Source: Luteibacter sp. UNC138MFCol5.1 (GTDB taxonomy: Bacteria; Pseudomonadota; Gammaproteobacteria; Xanthomonadales; Rhodanobacteraceae). Taken from it: a stretch of 64,000 nucleotides of DNA. This document shows, one piece after another, positions 1 to 8,474 of the stretch. The stretch is from NCBI RefSeq assembly GCF_900110505.1, contig NZ_FODZ01000001.1:581604-645603 (forward strand), written 5' to 3'. The notes beneath the pieces were generated by a model. The model saw nothing but the letters and a program-made list of their open reading frames with translations. It was not told the DNA's origin and searched no databases. Each line of letters begins with the position of its first letter. Positions within the stretch are counted from its first letter, which is position 1. Position numbers and translations under genes: made by a program.

Positions 1-811
1 GACCGTAATACCCTGGCTCGATGGCGTCCGGCGTCAGCAGCATGAACTTGAACCACGAGTGGCCGGGGATGGGTAGGAGTCCTTCGCGCATCACCATGCG
101 CTGCGTCGACAGTGTCCAGCGGCCAAGAAGATCGGCATCGTGGCGCGGGATGTCCGTGAGGCCCGGCATGCGGCGCCGGTAGACGGTCTGGACGCGCCTG
201 ACCGCCAGGACGCGTCGCATGTCGACGGCCCACCACGCGACGTAGCCGGCGTGGATGTGCTGATCGGAACTTCCTTCGACGTCGTCGTGCACGAACATGT
301 GGAATCCGACCGTCGAAAGTCCCTCGTGCGGGTTCGGCGAGAGTCCGGATGTCGTCGGCGGCTCGTCGGCGACGGGCGCCACCGCTCGCGTCGTCGTCGC
401 GGCGCTTGCGGCGGAACCATCGCGACGCAGACGATGGGGGCGCCCGGTGTCGCTCGAGTAACCGGTGATCGACACGCCGGTGGCGTCGGCCACGGTGATG
501 TCCAGGTGGCCGGCCGATCGTACGACGACGGCCGGCTTGCCTTGCCACGTCGCCGTGTAATGCGTGCCACGCGTGCCATCGGAAAACACGGTGTCGAGCC
601 CCTCGACGAGCGAGGTCACCACGAGCTCGCCGCTGCTGGCGTCGCGGGCTTCGGCGTCTCCCGCCGGGAGCGCGACGCGCTGCGGAAAACCCGCGGCGAC
701 GGCCTCGTCGAACGCGCGGAGCGGACCGGAGGTGTTCGCGATCGCGGGGGCGGCCAGCACCACGGTGCATACCGCGAGGATCTTCAAGGTCGGTGATCCG
801 GACTTGGCCAT
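1..811 (-). CDS. Exported metzincin-like protease paralog, 3' end outside window
   Basis: The frame stays open from an ATG at 811 to the window edge, so the C-terminus is missing. The N-terminus is a signal peptide (MAKSGSPTLKILAVCTVVLA, then Ala-rich). The rest aligns along its visible length with the neighbouring product at 813-1913: both have an AFDEAV/RFDAAV segment, a TWQGKPAV/TWQGEPAV segment, GHxDITV, an HDD motif and a YVAWW segment. The zinc-binding HExxH would lie beyond the edge, so protease activity is inferred from the paralog only. The start codon lies one base after the neighbour's TGA, so the two are cotranscribed and probably translationally coupled. Confidence 0.75.
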   Translation of the reverse strand, partial: MAKSGSPTLKILAVCTVVLAAPAIANTSGPLRAFDEAVAAGFPQRVALPAGDAEARDASSGELVVTSLVEGLDTVFSDGTRGTHYTATWQGKPAVVVRSAGHLDITVADATGVSITGYSSDTGRPHRLRRDGSAASAATTTRAVAPVADEPPTTSGLSPNPHEGLSTVGFHMFVHDDVEGSSDQHIHAGYVAWWAVDMRRVLAVRRVQTVYRRRMPGLTDIPRHDADLLGRWTLSTQRMVMREGLLPIPGHSWFKFMLLTPDAIEPGYYG

Positions 812-812
812 G

Positions 813-1913
813 TCAGTCCACCAGCGGCAGGCTGAGCGACGACGGGTCGAGAAGCGCCGGACCATCGGCGTGCCGCGAAAGATACGCGCGCATGCGGTCT
901 TCGTTCGCGGCGGTATACCGGTAGCAGTTGGAAAGCACGGCGACGTCGCGAGGGTACAGATTCGTCTCGCAGGGCCAGACATAGGACCACCAGATCGCCG
1001 AGTCGTCGTGCACGCCGCCGAGCGTGTGTCCGAACTCGTGCGCGATCACGTTGTATGCGCCGGAGAGCGCCGCCATGGCCTGGTCGCCGCCGAGCCACGC
1101 GAGGCCGCTCGTGTTTTCTCGCACGGCATTCTTCGTGACGAGCATGAACTTGTATTCGAACCTGCCCGGCTCGTAGTGCAGCTTTCCTCTCGTCGCGTAT
1201 TCCTGTGCCGCGAGCGTCCATTTCCACATCGACGCCTCGCGTCCATAGGTCAGGTCGGTCATGCCGGGGCGGTTCTGAAGGTAGTACGTGCGGAGCCGAT
1301 AGGCGGGGAGGATGCGCTGCATATCCGCGATCCACCAGGCAACGTAACGCGCGTGGATATGTCGCCGCGACGTGCCGGCCGTGTCGTCGTGGAGGAACAT
1401 CCAGAACTCCAGCACGGGTGCCGTTCGGGGCTTGCCCGGCGACGTGGTGCTCGTCGCGTTGTCGGCTCGGGCGGTCCGGCCGCTGGCGGATGCGACGGTC
1501 GATTCCAGCCCGACCGGTTCGGCGGCCGGGAGCTGGTGTGCCTGTTCGGAATCGTCGCTGTAGCCGACGACGTCGACGCCATCGCCGCGCGGCACGGTGA
1601 TGTCCACGTGCCCGGTGGAGCGAGTGATCACGGCGGGTTCGCCCTGCCAGGTGCCGACGAACGTCGTCACCGGCTCGCCGTCGGGAAAGCGGACATCGAC
1701 GTCGAGCGGCGCACGGATGGTAAGGGACGCGTCGCCCGCGCGCGCCGTTGCACCTCTCGCGTCGTCGGCGGGTGAGGGCAGGACGACCGTGGCGGGGAAG
1801 CCGCCGCGGACCGCGGCGTCGAAGCGATCGAGGACATCGCTCGCCGCCGCTGGCGAGCAGGCGAGCGTCGCAATCAGGCAGGCGAGCGAGCTGCGCGAGG
1901 GTGTTGCCGTCAT
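813..1913 (-). CDS. Exported zinc metalloprotease, metzincin-like
   Basis: Predicted 366-aa secreted protein. A signal peptide occupies roughly residues 1-25 (MTATPSRSSLACLIATLACS, Ala-rich cleavage region). The motif HEFGHTLGGVHDD begins near residue 292 and matches the metzincin zinc site HExxHxxGxxHD (His292, Glu293, His296, His302), so an endopeptidase of the reprolysin-like kind is expected. The start at 1913 is chosen because AAGGA lies upstream; a longer frame to 2006 would add 31 Arg-rich residues ahead of the signal peptide. It is the first gene of a tandem pair with the truncated paralog at 1-811. Substrate unknown. Confidence 0.8.
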   Translation of the reverse strand: MTATPSRSSLACLIATLACSPAAASDVLDRFDAAVRGGFPATVVLPSPADDARGATARAGDASLTIRAPLDVDVRFPDGEPVTTFVGTWQGEPAVITRSTGHVDITVPRGDGVDVVGYSDDSEQAHQLPAAEPVGLESTVASASGRTARADNATSTTSPGKPRTAPVLEFWMFLHDDTAGTSRRHIHARYVAWWIADMQRILPAYRLRTYYLQNRPGMTDLTYGREASMWKWTLAAQEYATRGKLHYEPGRFEYKFMLVTKNAVRENTSGLAWLGGDQAMAALSGAYNVIAHEFGHTLGGVHDDSAIWWSYVWPCETNLYPRDVAVLSNCYRYTAANEDRMRAYLSRHADGPALLDPSSLSLPLVD

Positions 1914-2125
1914 GGGGAGATTCCTTTCCCTGCAGGCGTCGTGGCGACGCGGGGCGGGGAAGATAGCTCGCCGCTCACGCGGGAGGGGGCCGGAATCGCG
2001 CGCCATGTCGAAACCCTACGCGTCGTGGTGTACCGGCGGAAATAACGCGCATGGGACGCGGCGGCATTGAAACGGCGGACCCCACCACCTACCTTGAAAC
2101 TTCGATCCGCCAATCAGGCTTTCCC

Positions 2126-2830
2126 ATGACCGACCTTTCGTCGTTTCCCATCGCTTCCCGCTGGCCCGCCAAACATCCGGACCGCTTGCAGCTCTATTCG
2201 CTGAACACGCCCAACGGCGTGAAGGTCTCGATCATGCTGGAGGAGCTTGGCCTTCCCTACGAAGCCCATCTCGTCGATATCGGCAAGAACGAAAGCAAGG
2301 CGCCCGAATTCGAATCACTCAACCCGAACGGCAAGATTCCCGCGATCGTCGATCCGGACGGCCCGGGCGGGCAGCCGATCGGCCTGTTCGAATCCGGCGC
2401 GATCCTGCTCTACCTCGCCGAGAAGACCGGACGCTTCCTGCCCAAGGACGAGGCGAAGCGCTGGGAGACCATCCAGTGGCTCTTCTTCCAGATGGCCGGC
2501 ATCGGTCCGATGTTCGGTCAGGTGGGCTTCTTCCATAAGTTCGCCGGCCGTGAGTACGAAGACAAGCGGCCCCTCCAGCGCTACGTCGACGAGTCGAAGC
2601 GTCTGCTCGGCGTGCTCGACCGGCAGCTGGCAGGGCACGACTGGATCGTCGGCGACGAGTACACCATCGCCGACATCGCCACGCTCGGCTGGGTCAACAA
2701 CCTGATCACGTTCTACGGCGCGCGGGAACTGGTGGGATTCGACGCCTTCGCCAACGTGGCCGCATGGCTGGAACGTGGCATGTCGCGTCCGGCGGTGCAG
2801 CGTGGGCTGAAGATACCGTCGAGGGACTGA
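2126..2830 (+). CDS. Glutathione S-transferase, Nu-class (YfcG/YghU-like)
   Basis: Predicted 234 aa, the usual GST length. The N-terminal thioredoxin fold has the TPN motif (residues about 28-30 in LNTPNGVKVSIMLEE), typical of the Nu class, whose members bind two glutathiones and act mostly as disulfide-bond oxidoreductases or peroxidases. NPNGKIPAI carries the cis-Pro loop and FESGAILLYLAEK the glutathione gamma-Glu site. The C-terminal helical domain (WIVGDEYTIADI) is intact. The ATG at 2126 is preferred because the protein begins there as in relatives; an upstream frame to 2051 is unconvincing. Transcribed alone. Confidence 0.85.
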   Translation: MTDLSSFPIASRWPAKHPDRLQLYSLNTPNGVKVSIMLEELGLPYEAHLVDIGKNESKAPEFESLNPNGKIPAIVDPDGPGGQPIGLFESGAILLYLAEKTGRFLPKDEAKRWETIQWLFFQMAGIGPMFGQVGFFHKFAGREYEDKRPLQRYVDESKRLLGVLDRQLAGHDWIVGDEYTIADIATLGWVNNLITFYGARELVGFDAFANVAAWLERGMSRPAVQRGLKIPSRD

Positions 2831-2869
2831 GCGCAGGCCTCGGTTCCGCCTTTCCTGCCACATCTTTGC

Positions 2870-2897
2870 TGGAAAGAAAGGGCCGCGTGAGCGGCCC
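2870..2897 (-). terminator. Rho-independent terminator of the outer-membrane protein gene
   Basis: A perfect 7-bp stem (GGGCCGC/GCGGCCC, 2880-2897) with GTGA loop lies 27 nt after the stop of the gene at 2924-3619. On the minus strand it is followed by CTTTCTTTCC, a T-rich tract. It may also stop readthrough from the GST gene, but no T tract follows on the plus strand. Confidence 0.7.
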
Positions 2898-2923
2898 GTC
2901 GTCGTGGGGATGTCAGGAAGCTA

Positions 2924-3619
2924 TCAAAACCGGAATTCAGCACCCGCGGCCCACACTCCGATGTTCTGGTCGAAGTCCGGCCAACGTTCGCTATGACGGT
3001 TGAAGCGGAAGCTGTAGTGCTCGTACCCGAGCGTCACGCCGAAGTGGTCTGTGAAGTCATAGCCAACGGCAAGCGCGCCGTAAAAACCGGTGTCGTTCGA
3101 CGTGCTGCGGTCGTATTCGGTATACGGGGCCGGCAGGACGAGCCCGCCCCCGTAGGTAGGCACGTGCTCGTAGCTGGACTTCTGTTCGCTGCGGGCGCGT
3201 GCCAGGCCCGTACGTAGCGTCAGCGACCAGCCGTCGCCGATGAGCCACTTCGAGTTTGCGCCCAGCAGGACCGCCTTATTGGTGAGCTTGGCCCTTATAC
3301 CGATGGGCCGGATGATGCTGCCGTTCGACCCGCTGTAGTCGGCGCCTCCCAGATCGACGTAGCCCGCTTCGGGTCCGATCGACCAGGCGTCGTCGATGAT
3401 CCAGCGATAGCCGCCGATCACGCCGAACATCGTGTCCTTTTTGTCGGCGCGGTAATTGGAGCTATCCTCGGAAAGACCGAAGCCGCTGGACGGGCTGTCG
3501 ATAGAGGTACGGGACTGCCCGGCCGAGACGGCGATGAACCCTACGCCACGAGCACAAACCGGCGCGGCGGCCGCGCCGAGAACGGCGGCCAGCGCCGCCA
3601 GACACAATACCTTTTGCAT
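2924..3619 (-). CDS. Outer-membrane beta-barrel protein
   Basis: Predicted 231 aa. A signal peptide (MQKVLCLAALAAVLGAAAAP, cleavage near VCA-RG) is followed by alternating amphipathic strands with many aromatic residues, and the chain ends in GAEFRF with the terminal Phe recognised by the BAM machinery. The pattern (GxxxGY...FTDHFGVTLGYEHYSF) resembles OmpA-like or OmpW-like 8-stranded barrels of unknown role. The ATG at 3619 has CAGGGAAA upstream; a longer frame to 3826 would add Arg-rich leader sequence that is not plausible. It stands alone, divergent from the M61 peptidase gene. Confidence 0.75.
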   Translation of the reverse strand: MQKVLCLAALAAVLGAAAAPVCARGVGFIAVSAGQSRTSIDSPSSGFGLSEDSSNYRADKKDTMFGVIGGYRWIIDDAWSIGPEAGYVDLGGADYSGSNGSIIRPIGIRAKLTNKAVLLGANSKWLIGDGWSLTLRTGLARARSEQKSSYEHVPTYGGGLVLPAPYTEYDRSTSNDTGFYGALAVGYDFTDHFGVTLGYEHYSFRFNRHSERWPDFDQNIGVWAAGAEFRF

Positions 3620-3846
3620 GGGTTTCCCTGTTCCTGATGATGTCCGCCGGCTCCTGCGCCGTGCGGTCCCGCTCGCGCGGGCACTGAATCTTACGACAGA
3701 TCCGCGCGGGCCGACCGTGACCTCTGGCATGGGGCACCCCCCTCCCCGCCGTTTAGGATCGAGGGCTTGCGCAGGGCCCTCGGGGCGGCGCCGATCCGCT
3801 CGCAGGGAAGAAAGGGCGACCACCATTTTCCCCAGGGGAGAACGAC

Positions 3847-5751
3847 TTGAAATCCACCATGCTTGCCTCCGCGCTGCTGGCCGCCCTCGCGGGCGTCGGC
3901 GCCACCGCCGTTCGCGCGGACGATCTTTCCACCGTGCCGGCGCCGCAGGACGTCGCCTTCGACGGCGTGCTGAAGGTGACGGTCGACGCGACCGATCTCG
4001 ATCGCCGCATCTTCCGCGTGCATGAGACCGTTCCCGCGAAGCCGGGCCCGCTGACGCTGCTGTTCCCCGAGTGGATCCCTGGTCACCATTCGCCGAGCGG
4101 CCCGATCGACCAGTTCGCCGGCCTCATCGTCACCGCCGGCGGCAAGCGCATCGAGTGGAAGCGCGACGAGTACAACGTGTACGCGTTCCACATCGATGTA
4201 CCGGCGGGCGCGACGTCCGTCGACGTCGAATTCCAGACGCTGACGCCGCAGGACACCCGCGGCGGCCGCATCGTCATGACGCCCGACATCGTCAACGTGC
4301 AGTGGAACCAGGTCTCGCTGTATCCGGCGGGCTACCGCGCCGACCGCATCCAGGTCGAGCCGACCGTGAAGTTCCCGGCCGGTTTCCAGTTCGGTACCGC
4401 GCTCGAACAGGCCAGCAAGAGCGGCGACACCGTCACGTTCAAGGCGATCGACTACGACAACCTCGTCGACTCGCCGATCTTCGCCGGCCGCTACTTCAAG
4501 CGCGTCGACCTCGACCCGAACGGCCGCTCGCCGGTGCACCTGAACATCGTCGCCGACAGCGCCAAGTCGCTCGAGATCAAGCCCGAAGCGCTGGACATCC
4601 ATCGCAAGCTCGTCCAGCAGATGGACAAGCTCTACGGCGCGCGTCACTACAACCACTACGACTTCCTGCTGGCGCTGACCGACAAGCTCGGCGGCATCGG
4701 TCTCGAGCACCATCGTTCGTCCGAGAACAGCGCGTCGCCCAACTACTTCACCGAGTGGGACAAGAGCTGGGTGGGTCGCGACCTGCTCGCGCACGAGTAC
4801 AACCACTCGTGGGACGGCAAGTACCGTCGCGGCGCCGATCTCGCCACGCCGAACTTCAACGTGCCGATGGGCGACAGCCTCCTGTGGGTCTACGAAGGCC
4901 AGACGCAGTTCTGGGGCAACGTGGTCGCCGCCCGCTCGGGCCTGCTCTCGCAGGACCAGGCGCGCGACATGCTCGCGTTCGTCGCCGCCACGTACGACAA
5001 GGGCCGCCCGGGTCTCGCCTGGCGCAACATCCAGGACACGACGAACGATCCCACGATCGCCCAGCGTCGCCCGCTCTCGTACCGCAACTACTCGATGAGC
5101 GAGGATTACTATTCGGGCGGCCAGATGATCTGGCTCGACGTGGACACCAAGCTGCGCGAGCTGACGAAGAACAAGCGTTCGCTGGACGATTTCGCGAAGG
5201 CGTTCTTCGGCATGAAGGACGGTGACTGGAAGGTCAATCCGTACACGTTCGAGGAAGTGGTCTCGACGCTCAACGGCATCGCGCCGTACGACTGGGCGAA
5301 GTACCTGCGCGACCGCGTCGACGGCCACAAGGGCGACCTGGAAGGCATCGAGCGCGGCGGCTGGAAGCTCGTCTACAACGACAAGCCGTCGGAAGCGTCG
5401 AAGGCCATCGAGGCGCGCCGCCATTACGTCGACCTGACCTACTCGGCCGGCTTCGCCGTGTCGTCGAAGGGCGACATCGCAGACGTGCGCTGGGATGGCC
5501 CGGCCTTCAATGCCGGCCTCGCGCCGGGCATGCACATCGTCGCGGTGAACAACAAGGAATTCGACGGCGACGCGCTGAAGGATGCCGTGACCGCCGCGAA
5601 GACCGACAAGGCACCGATCGAGCTGCTGGTGAAGAACTTCGACCAGTACAAGACGATCCGCATCGACTACCACGACGGCCTCAAGTACCCGCACCTCGAG
5701 CGCGACAAGAGCAAGCCCGACTGGCTGGGCGAGCTGTACAAGGCGAAGTAG
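3847..5751 (+). CDS. M61 family glycyl aminopeptidase with PDZ domain
   Basis: Predicted 634 aa exported peptidase. Residues 1-25 form a signal peptide. An N-terminal beta domain precedes the catalytic domain, where LLAHEYNHSWDGK contains the zinc ligands His316 and His320 with Glu317 between them, and a Glu in VYEGQTQFWG is the likely third ligand. GLEHHRS is another M61 signature. A PDZ domain occupies roughly residues 500-600. M61 enzymes release N-terminal Gly or Ala in the periplasm. The start is TTG: AGGGGAG sits 6-7 nt upstream of it, too far from the ATG four codons later. Codon use is typical of the host. Confidence 0.88.
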   Translation: MKSTMLASALLAALAGVGATAVRADDLSTVPAPQDVAFDGVLKVTVDATDLDRRIFRVHETVPAKPGPLTLLFPEWIPGHHSPSGPIDQFAGLIVTAGGKRIEWKRDEYNVYAFHIDVPAGATSVDVEFQTLTPQDTRGGRIVMTPDIVNVQWNQVSLYPAGYRADRIQVEPTVKFPAGFQFGTALEQASKSGDTVTFKAIDYDNLVDSPIFAGRYFKRVDLDPNGRSPVHLNIVADSAKSLEIKPEALDIHRKLVQQMDKLYGARHYNHYDFLLALTDKLGGIGLEHHRSSENSASPNYFTEWDKSWVGRDLLAHEYNHSWDGKYRRGADLATPNFNVPMGDSLLWVYEGQTQFWGNVVAARSGLLSQDQARDMLAFVAATYDKGRPGLAWRNIQDTTNDPTIAQRRPLSYRNYSMSEDYYSGGQMIWLDVDTKLRELTKNKRSLDDFAKAFFGMKDGDWKVNPYTFEEVVSTLNGIAPYDWAKYLRDRVDGHKGDLEGIERGGWKLVYNDKPSEASKAIEARRHYVDLTYSAGFAVSSKGDIADVRWDGPAFNAGLAPGMHIVAVNNKEFDGDALKDAVTAAKTDKAPIELLVKNFDQYKTIRIDYHDGLKYPHLERDKSKPDWLGELYKAK

Positions 5752-5762
5752 GCACGACAGGG

Positions 5763-5793
5763 AAGGGCGCCGGAAGGCGCCCTTCTTCGTTTC
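5763..5793 (+). terminator. Rho-independent terminator after the M61 peptidase
   Basis: A perfect 9-bp stem AAGGGCGCC/GGCGCCCTT (5763-5771, 5776-5784) with GGAA tetraloop is followed by a T-rich tract (CTTCGTTT). It begins 11 nt after the stop codon. Confidence 0.9.
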
Positions 5794-5835
5794 AGCGTGC
5801 CACGTCACCGTCCATCGGGCCCGCTGCCGCGGGAT

Positions 5836-5866
5836 CGCCGATGCGATCGGCTCCCACCCTTCGGCA
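5836..5866. repeat. Dispersed GTGGGAGC-type repeat, copy A
   Basis: The stretch GCCGATGCGATCGGCTCCCA followed by CCCTTCGG closely matches the one at 16534-16566, and the reverse form GTGGGAGCCGATCGNATCGGCGA is the shared core. A compact version is the hairpin at 46629-46647. These look like REP-type intergenic elements. This copy sits within 60 nt of the next gene's start. Confidence 0.5.
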
Positions 5867-5894
5867 CACATCGGCGCACGCTACCATCCCTGCC

Positions 5895-6812
5895 ATGACC
5901 TCCCGATCCACGCCTCCAGGAATGGAACTCGATCGCGCCCACGCGCGCCGCCGGCGTTTCATGTTCGCCTTCTGGCTGCTGGCCTTCGGCAGCGCCGCGA
6001 TCAGCAACACGCTGACGTTGCGCATCGACGCCGAGCGCCACGGCATCGCGGCGTCGGCATGGGAGATCGCGACCAACGAGTTCACCAGCATGGCGGTGTC
6101 GCTGGCGATGCTGCCGTTCCTTCTGCGCGCCTGCGACCGATGGCCGCTGCACGCCGAGACGTGGCGTCGTCGTCTACCGTTCTACGTCGCCGGCAGCATC
6201 GTCTGGTGCATCGGCCACATCGCCGGCATGGACCTGCTGCGCCTGGCGATCTTCTCCGCGACGGGCATCGGCTACGACCCGGGTTCGCTGTGGCTACAGG
6301 TCGTCTACGAATACCTGAAGGACGTCCGTACGTTCTTCATCGTCGTGGCGCTATGGCACATGGTCGCGTGGGTGGGCCGGCAGGTGAAAGGCGAGGCGCA
6401 CCTGCTGGTGGCGCCCGACGACGCGCCGGCCGTCGAGCCGGTCGATCGCCCCGATCGCTTCCTCGTGCGCAAGCTCGGCCGCGACTTCCTCGTCGCCACC
6501 GCCGACATCGAATGGGCGCAGGCGTCCGGCAACTACGTGAACCTGCGGGTGCGCGGTCGCGACTATCCCCTGCGCAGCACGCTGGCGGCGCTGGAGGCAC
6601 GGTTGGACCCCGCCGTGTTCGTGCGCGCGCATCGCAGCTACATCGTGCAGCTGTCCCAGGTGACCTCGATCGAGCCGGTGGACTCCGGCGACGCCCGCCT
6701 GCACATGGCCGACGGCACGGTGCTGCCGTGCAGCCGCCGCTACAGGGAAAGCCTGCGCGCCGCGGCGGCGGGCGCCGAGCCGGCCCGCGCCCGGGCCGGA
6801 TCCGGAGGCTAG
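5895..6812 (+). CDS. Membrane-anchored LytTR-family regulator
   Basis: Predicted 305 aa. The N-terminal half has about four hydrophobic segments (FAFWLLAFGSAAISNTLTL; an ATNEFTSMAVSLAMLPFLL region; VAGSIVWCIGHIAGMDLLRL; a TFFIVVALWHMVAW region). The C-terminal ~100 residues are a LytTR DNA-binding domain: FLVATADIEWAQASGNYVNL, then FVRAHRSYIVQLSQV, and CSRRYRESLRA at the end. Such proteins sense a membrane signal and regulate without a separate kinase. The start is uncertain: ATG at 5895 or 5922 both lack a good ribosome site. No partner kinase lies next to it. Confidence 0.8.
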   Translation: MTSRSTPPGMELDRAHARRRRFMFAFWLLAFGSAAISNTLTLRIDAERHGIAASAWEIATNEFTSMAVSLAMLPFLLRACDRWPLHAETWRRRLPFYVAGSIVWCIGHIAGMDLLRLAIFSATGIGYDPGSLWLQVVYEYLKDVRTFFIVVALWHMVAWVGRQVKGEAHLLVAPDDAPAVEPVDRPDRFLVRKLGRDFLVATADIEWAQASGNYVNLRVRGRDYPLRSTLAALEARLDPAVFVRAHRSYIVQLSQVTSIEPVDSGDARLHMADGTVLPCSRRYRESLRAAAAGAEPARARAGSGG

Positions 6813-6832
6813 GCCGCCGGGGTCATACCCGC

Positions 6833-6838
6833 TACAAT
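6833..6838 (+). promoter_or_regulatory. -10 element of the tRNA-Arg promoter
   Basis: TACAAT lies 17 nt before the 5' end of the tRNA and is a good -10 box. No clear -35 element is visible in the GC-rich sequence upstream. Confidence 0.5.
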
Positions 6839-6854
6839 GCCCGTCCGCTGTTAC

Positions 6855-6931
6855 GCGCCTGTAGCTCAGCCGGATAGAGTAGTGGCTTCCGAAGCCATTG
6901 GTCGGGGGTTCGAATCCCTCCAGGCGCGCCA
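6855..6931 (+). tRNA. tRNA-Arg (anticodon CCG)
   Basis: A 77-nt cloverleaf is visible. The acceptor arms GCGCCTG and CAGGCGC pair fully, followed by discriminator G and encoded CCA. The D arm is GCTC...GAGT-like, the anticodon arm GTGGC/GCCAT encloses TTCCGAA (anticodon CCG, reading CGG), and the T arm GGGGG-TTCGAAT-CCCTC has the canonical TTCGAAT. It stands alone, as CCG-reading arginine tRNAs often do. Confidence 0.96.
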
Positions 6932-6957
6932 TTCTTCCCCTCCGTGGTTCCCGCGGT

Positions 6958-7503
6958 TCACTTCGAATAAGAAGTAAAGACGAGATCGCTGGCAGCCGGC
7001 AGCTTCTTGTGGCATGCGTAGCACGCGTTCACCAGCGCGACGCTCTGGTTGGCCTTGCCGTCGTTCTCGAACTGGGCGTAGCCCCAGCCGTCGGTGTCGG
7101 GGAAGCGCTTCGAATCCTTCACGCTGATCTGCACGTTGATCGGATCGCCGGCGACGAACGACTGGTCGCGGCCGAAGATCGCGTTGTTGCGTGCGGACGA
7201 TTCGTACCTCCACGCCAGGCGCGCGATGATCGTGCCGTCGGGATAGGGCAGCGTGCCCGCGCGAAACGCCTTCATGGCGATGTCGTTGCCGAGGATGACG
7301 CGGATGTCGTTGTTGTTGCCCGCCTCGTGCGCGACGCTGATGGTCTGCCAGTTGCGATACCCCTCGGGAAGGGCGACGCCGAAGACGGGCGAGCGCGATG
7401 TGTCGCCGTGTCGGACCGCCGGTTCGCTGGCGAAGGCGCCGAGGGTGATGATGCCACCCACGATGAGTGCCATGGCGGCGACGAGCAGGAGGCGGTAGGG
7501 CAT
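6958..7503 (-). CDS. Cytochrome P460 family haem protein
   Basis: Predicted 181 aa. An N-terminal hydrophobic segment (residues about 4-25) acts as signal or anchor. The c-type haem site CYACH (Cys161, Cys164, His165) is near the C-terminus, the position typical of the cytochrome P460/c'-beta fold, and GYRNWQTISVAHE and NNAIFGRDQSFVAGDPINV fit that family. Canonical P460s oxidise hydroxylamine through a lysine crosslink to the haem, while many homologues are NO-binding or uncharacterised, so the reaction is not assigned. Start 7503 is taken from the signal-like N-terminus; its ribosome site is weak. Confidence 0.8.
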   Translation of the reverse strand: MPYRLLLVAAMALIVGGIITLGAFASEPAVRHGDTSRSPVFGVALPEGYRNWQTISVAHEAGNNNDIRVILGNDIAMKAFRAGTLPYPDGTIIARLAWRYESSARNNAIFGRDQSFVAGDPINVQISVKDSKRFPDTDGWGYAQFENDGKANQSVALVNACYACHKKLPAASDLVFTSYSK

Positions 7504-7745
7504 GGTCGTGTACTCGCTTGGGTGGTAACGCGGAGTGGGTACGCCTGGGATCAGGGTGGCAGCGGTAGAGCGATGCGTCTTGGTGAATCGATCAGGGGCA
7601 TGTCGAGGCTTCTCGTGCCTTGCACGTGATGCAGCGGAATGGGTCTTCGACGTAGGCGACCCACCCCGGGGAGCCTCGGTGCCGCCAGCGAGCGCGTGCC
7701 GCAGAGCGTCGGCGTTCGTGGCGGCGGACCGGGGGCGGGGAGGGG

Positions 7746-8177
7746 TCAGGCGGCGACGTCTTCGACGAGGTGGATCTCGACATCGATGTTTCCGCGCGTC
7801 GCCTTCGAGTACGGGCAGGTGCGGTGCGCGGCCTGGATCAGCGCGTTGGCGACGTCGGTGGCCAGGCCGGGCAGCGTCACGTTGAGGCGCGCCTGGAGGT
7901 AGTAGCCGCCTTCGCCCGTGCCGAGGTCGATCTCGGCATCGACGGCCGTACCCTTGGGCAAGGCGATCTTGCGTTCGGCCGCGGCCAGGCCCATCGCGCC
8001 GATGAAGCAGGCGGACCAGCCGGCGCCCAGCAGCTGCTCGGGGTTGGTGCCCGTGCCATGGCCGCCGGGAGGCGTCAGCCTGACGTCGAGGCGGCCGTCG
8101 TCGCTGCGGGCCTGGCCGTCGCGGCCGCCAGTGATGTGGGTCTTGCCGGTGTAGAGGACGTTCGTGATCTGAGCCAT
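7746..8177 (-). CDS. ohr: Organic hydroperoxide resistance protein (Ohr subfamily)
   Basis: Predicted 143 aa, the normal length for Ohr. NVLYTGKTHITGGRDGQARS is the typical N-terminus. The two redox cysteines are in GWSACFIGA (Cys57) and HRTCPYSKATRGN (Cys121). The enzyme reduces fatty acid and other organic hydroperoxides with dihydrolipoamide-type thiols in the cytoplasm. AAGGGAAA lies upstream of the ATG at 8177. No ohrR gene is adjacent. The gene is divergent from the thioredoxin/two-component operon, and the 297-nt region between them holds the RstA-box-like sites described separately. Confidence 0.92.
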   Translation of the reverse strand: MAQITNVLYTGKTHITGGRDGQARSDDGRLDVRLTPPGGHGTGTNPEQLLGAGWSACFIGAMGLAAAERKIALPKGTAVDAEIDLGTGEGGYYLQARLNVTLPGLATDVANALIQAAHRTCPYSKATRGNIDVEIHLVEDVAA

Positions 8178-8304
8178 GGTCTGTTTCCCTTGGGAAGTGT
8201 CGGCTGCGGATCAGCCGGTGTGACAAGGAGACCGTGGCGGCGTATCCGGGCTGTGTCCCCGCGGCGGCGCAAGCGCATCGAAACGTGTAGCGGATCGGCG
8301 CGGA

Positions 8305-8318
8305 TACATTGCGGTACA
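8305..8318 (+). promoter_or_regulatory. RstA-box-like site 1
   Basis: TACATTGCGGTACA matches 12 of 14 positions of the RstA box TACATNTNGTTACA (Ns counted as matches). It sits 157 nt before the thioredoxin start and 56 nt before a second such site. The downstream operon encodes an OmpR-type regulator that could bind here. Binding is inferred. Confidence 0.4.
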
Positions 8319-8360
8319 AATCACGCGCCTCCGGCCCCCGGAGCGGCCGTCCGCGTCTTG

Positions 8361-8374
8361 TACGTATCGATACA
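8361..8374 (+). promoter_or_regulatory. RstA-box-like site 2
   Basis: TACGTATCGATACA again matches 12 of 14 positions of the RstA box, with mismatches at positions 4 and 10. It also lies inside a small dyad, TTGTA-N8-TACAA (8358-8375). Same orientation as site 1. Confidence 0.4.
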
Positions 8375-8474
8375 AAAAGCCACCCCGGCGGACACGCCAC
8401 GGATAACGGCGCGGCGTTGAATGGGCACCCTCCGCAGAACCGATGCGCCCTCCCTGATATCCGAGGTGCTTCCC

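Noticed and set aside
3691..5871. 726-codon open frame on the minus strand opposite the M61 peptidase
   Set aside because: Composition is typical of an antisense shadow, and the plus strand has a full M61 motif set with ribosome site and terminator.
8290..8380. OhrR operator for the ohr gene
   Set aside because: The TACAATT-AATTGTA type palindrome was not found; the TACAT...TACA sites fit an RstA box better and no ohrR is nearby.
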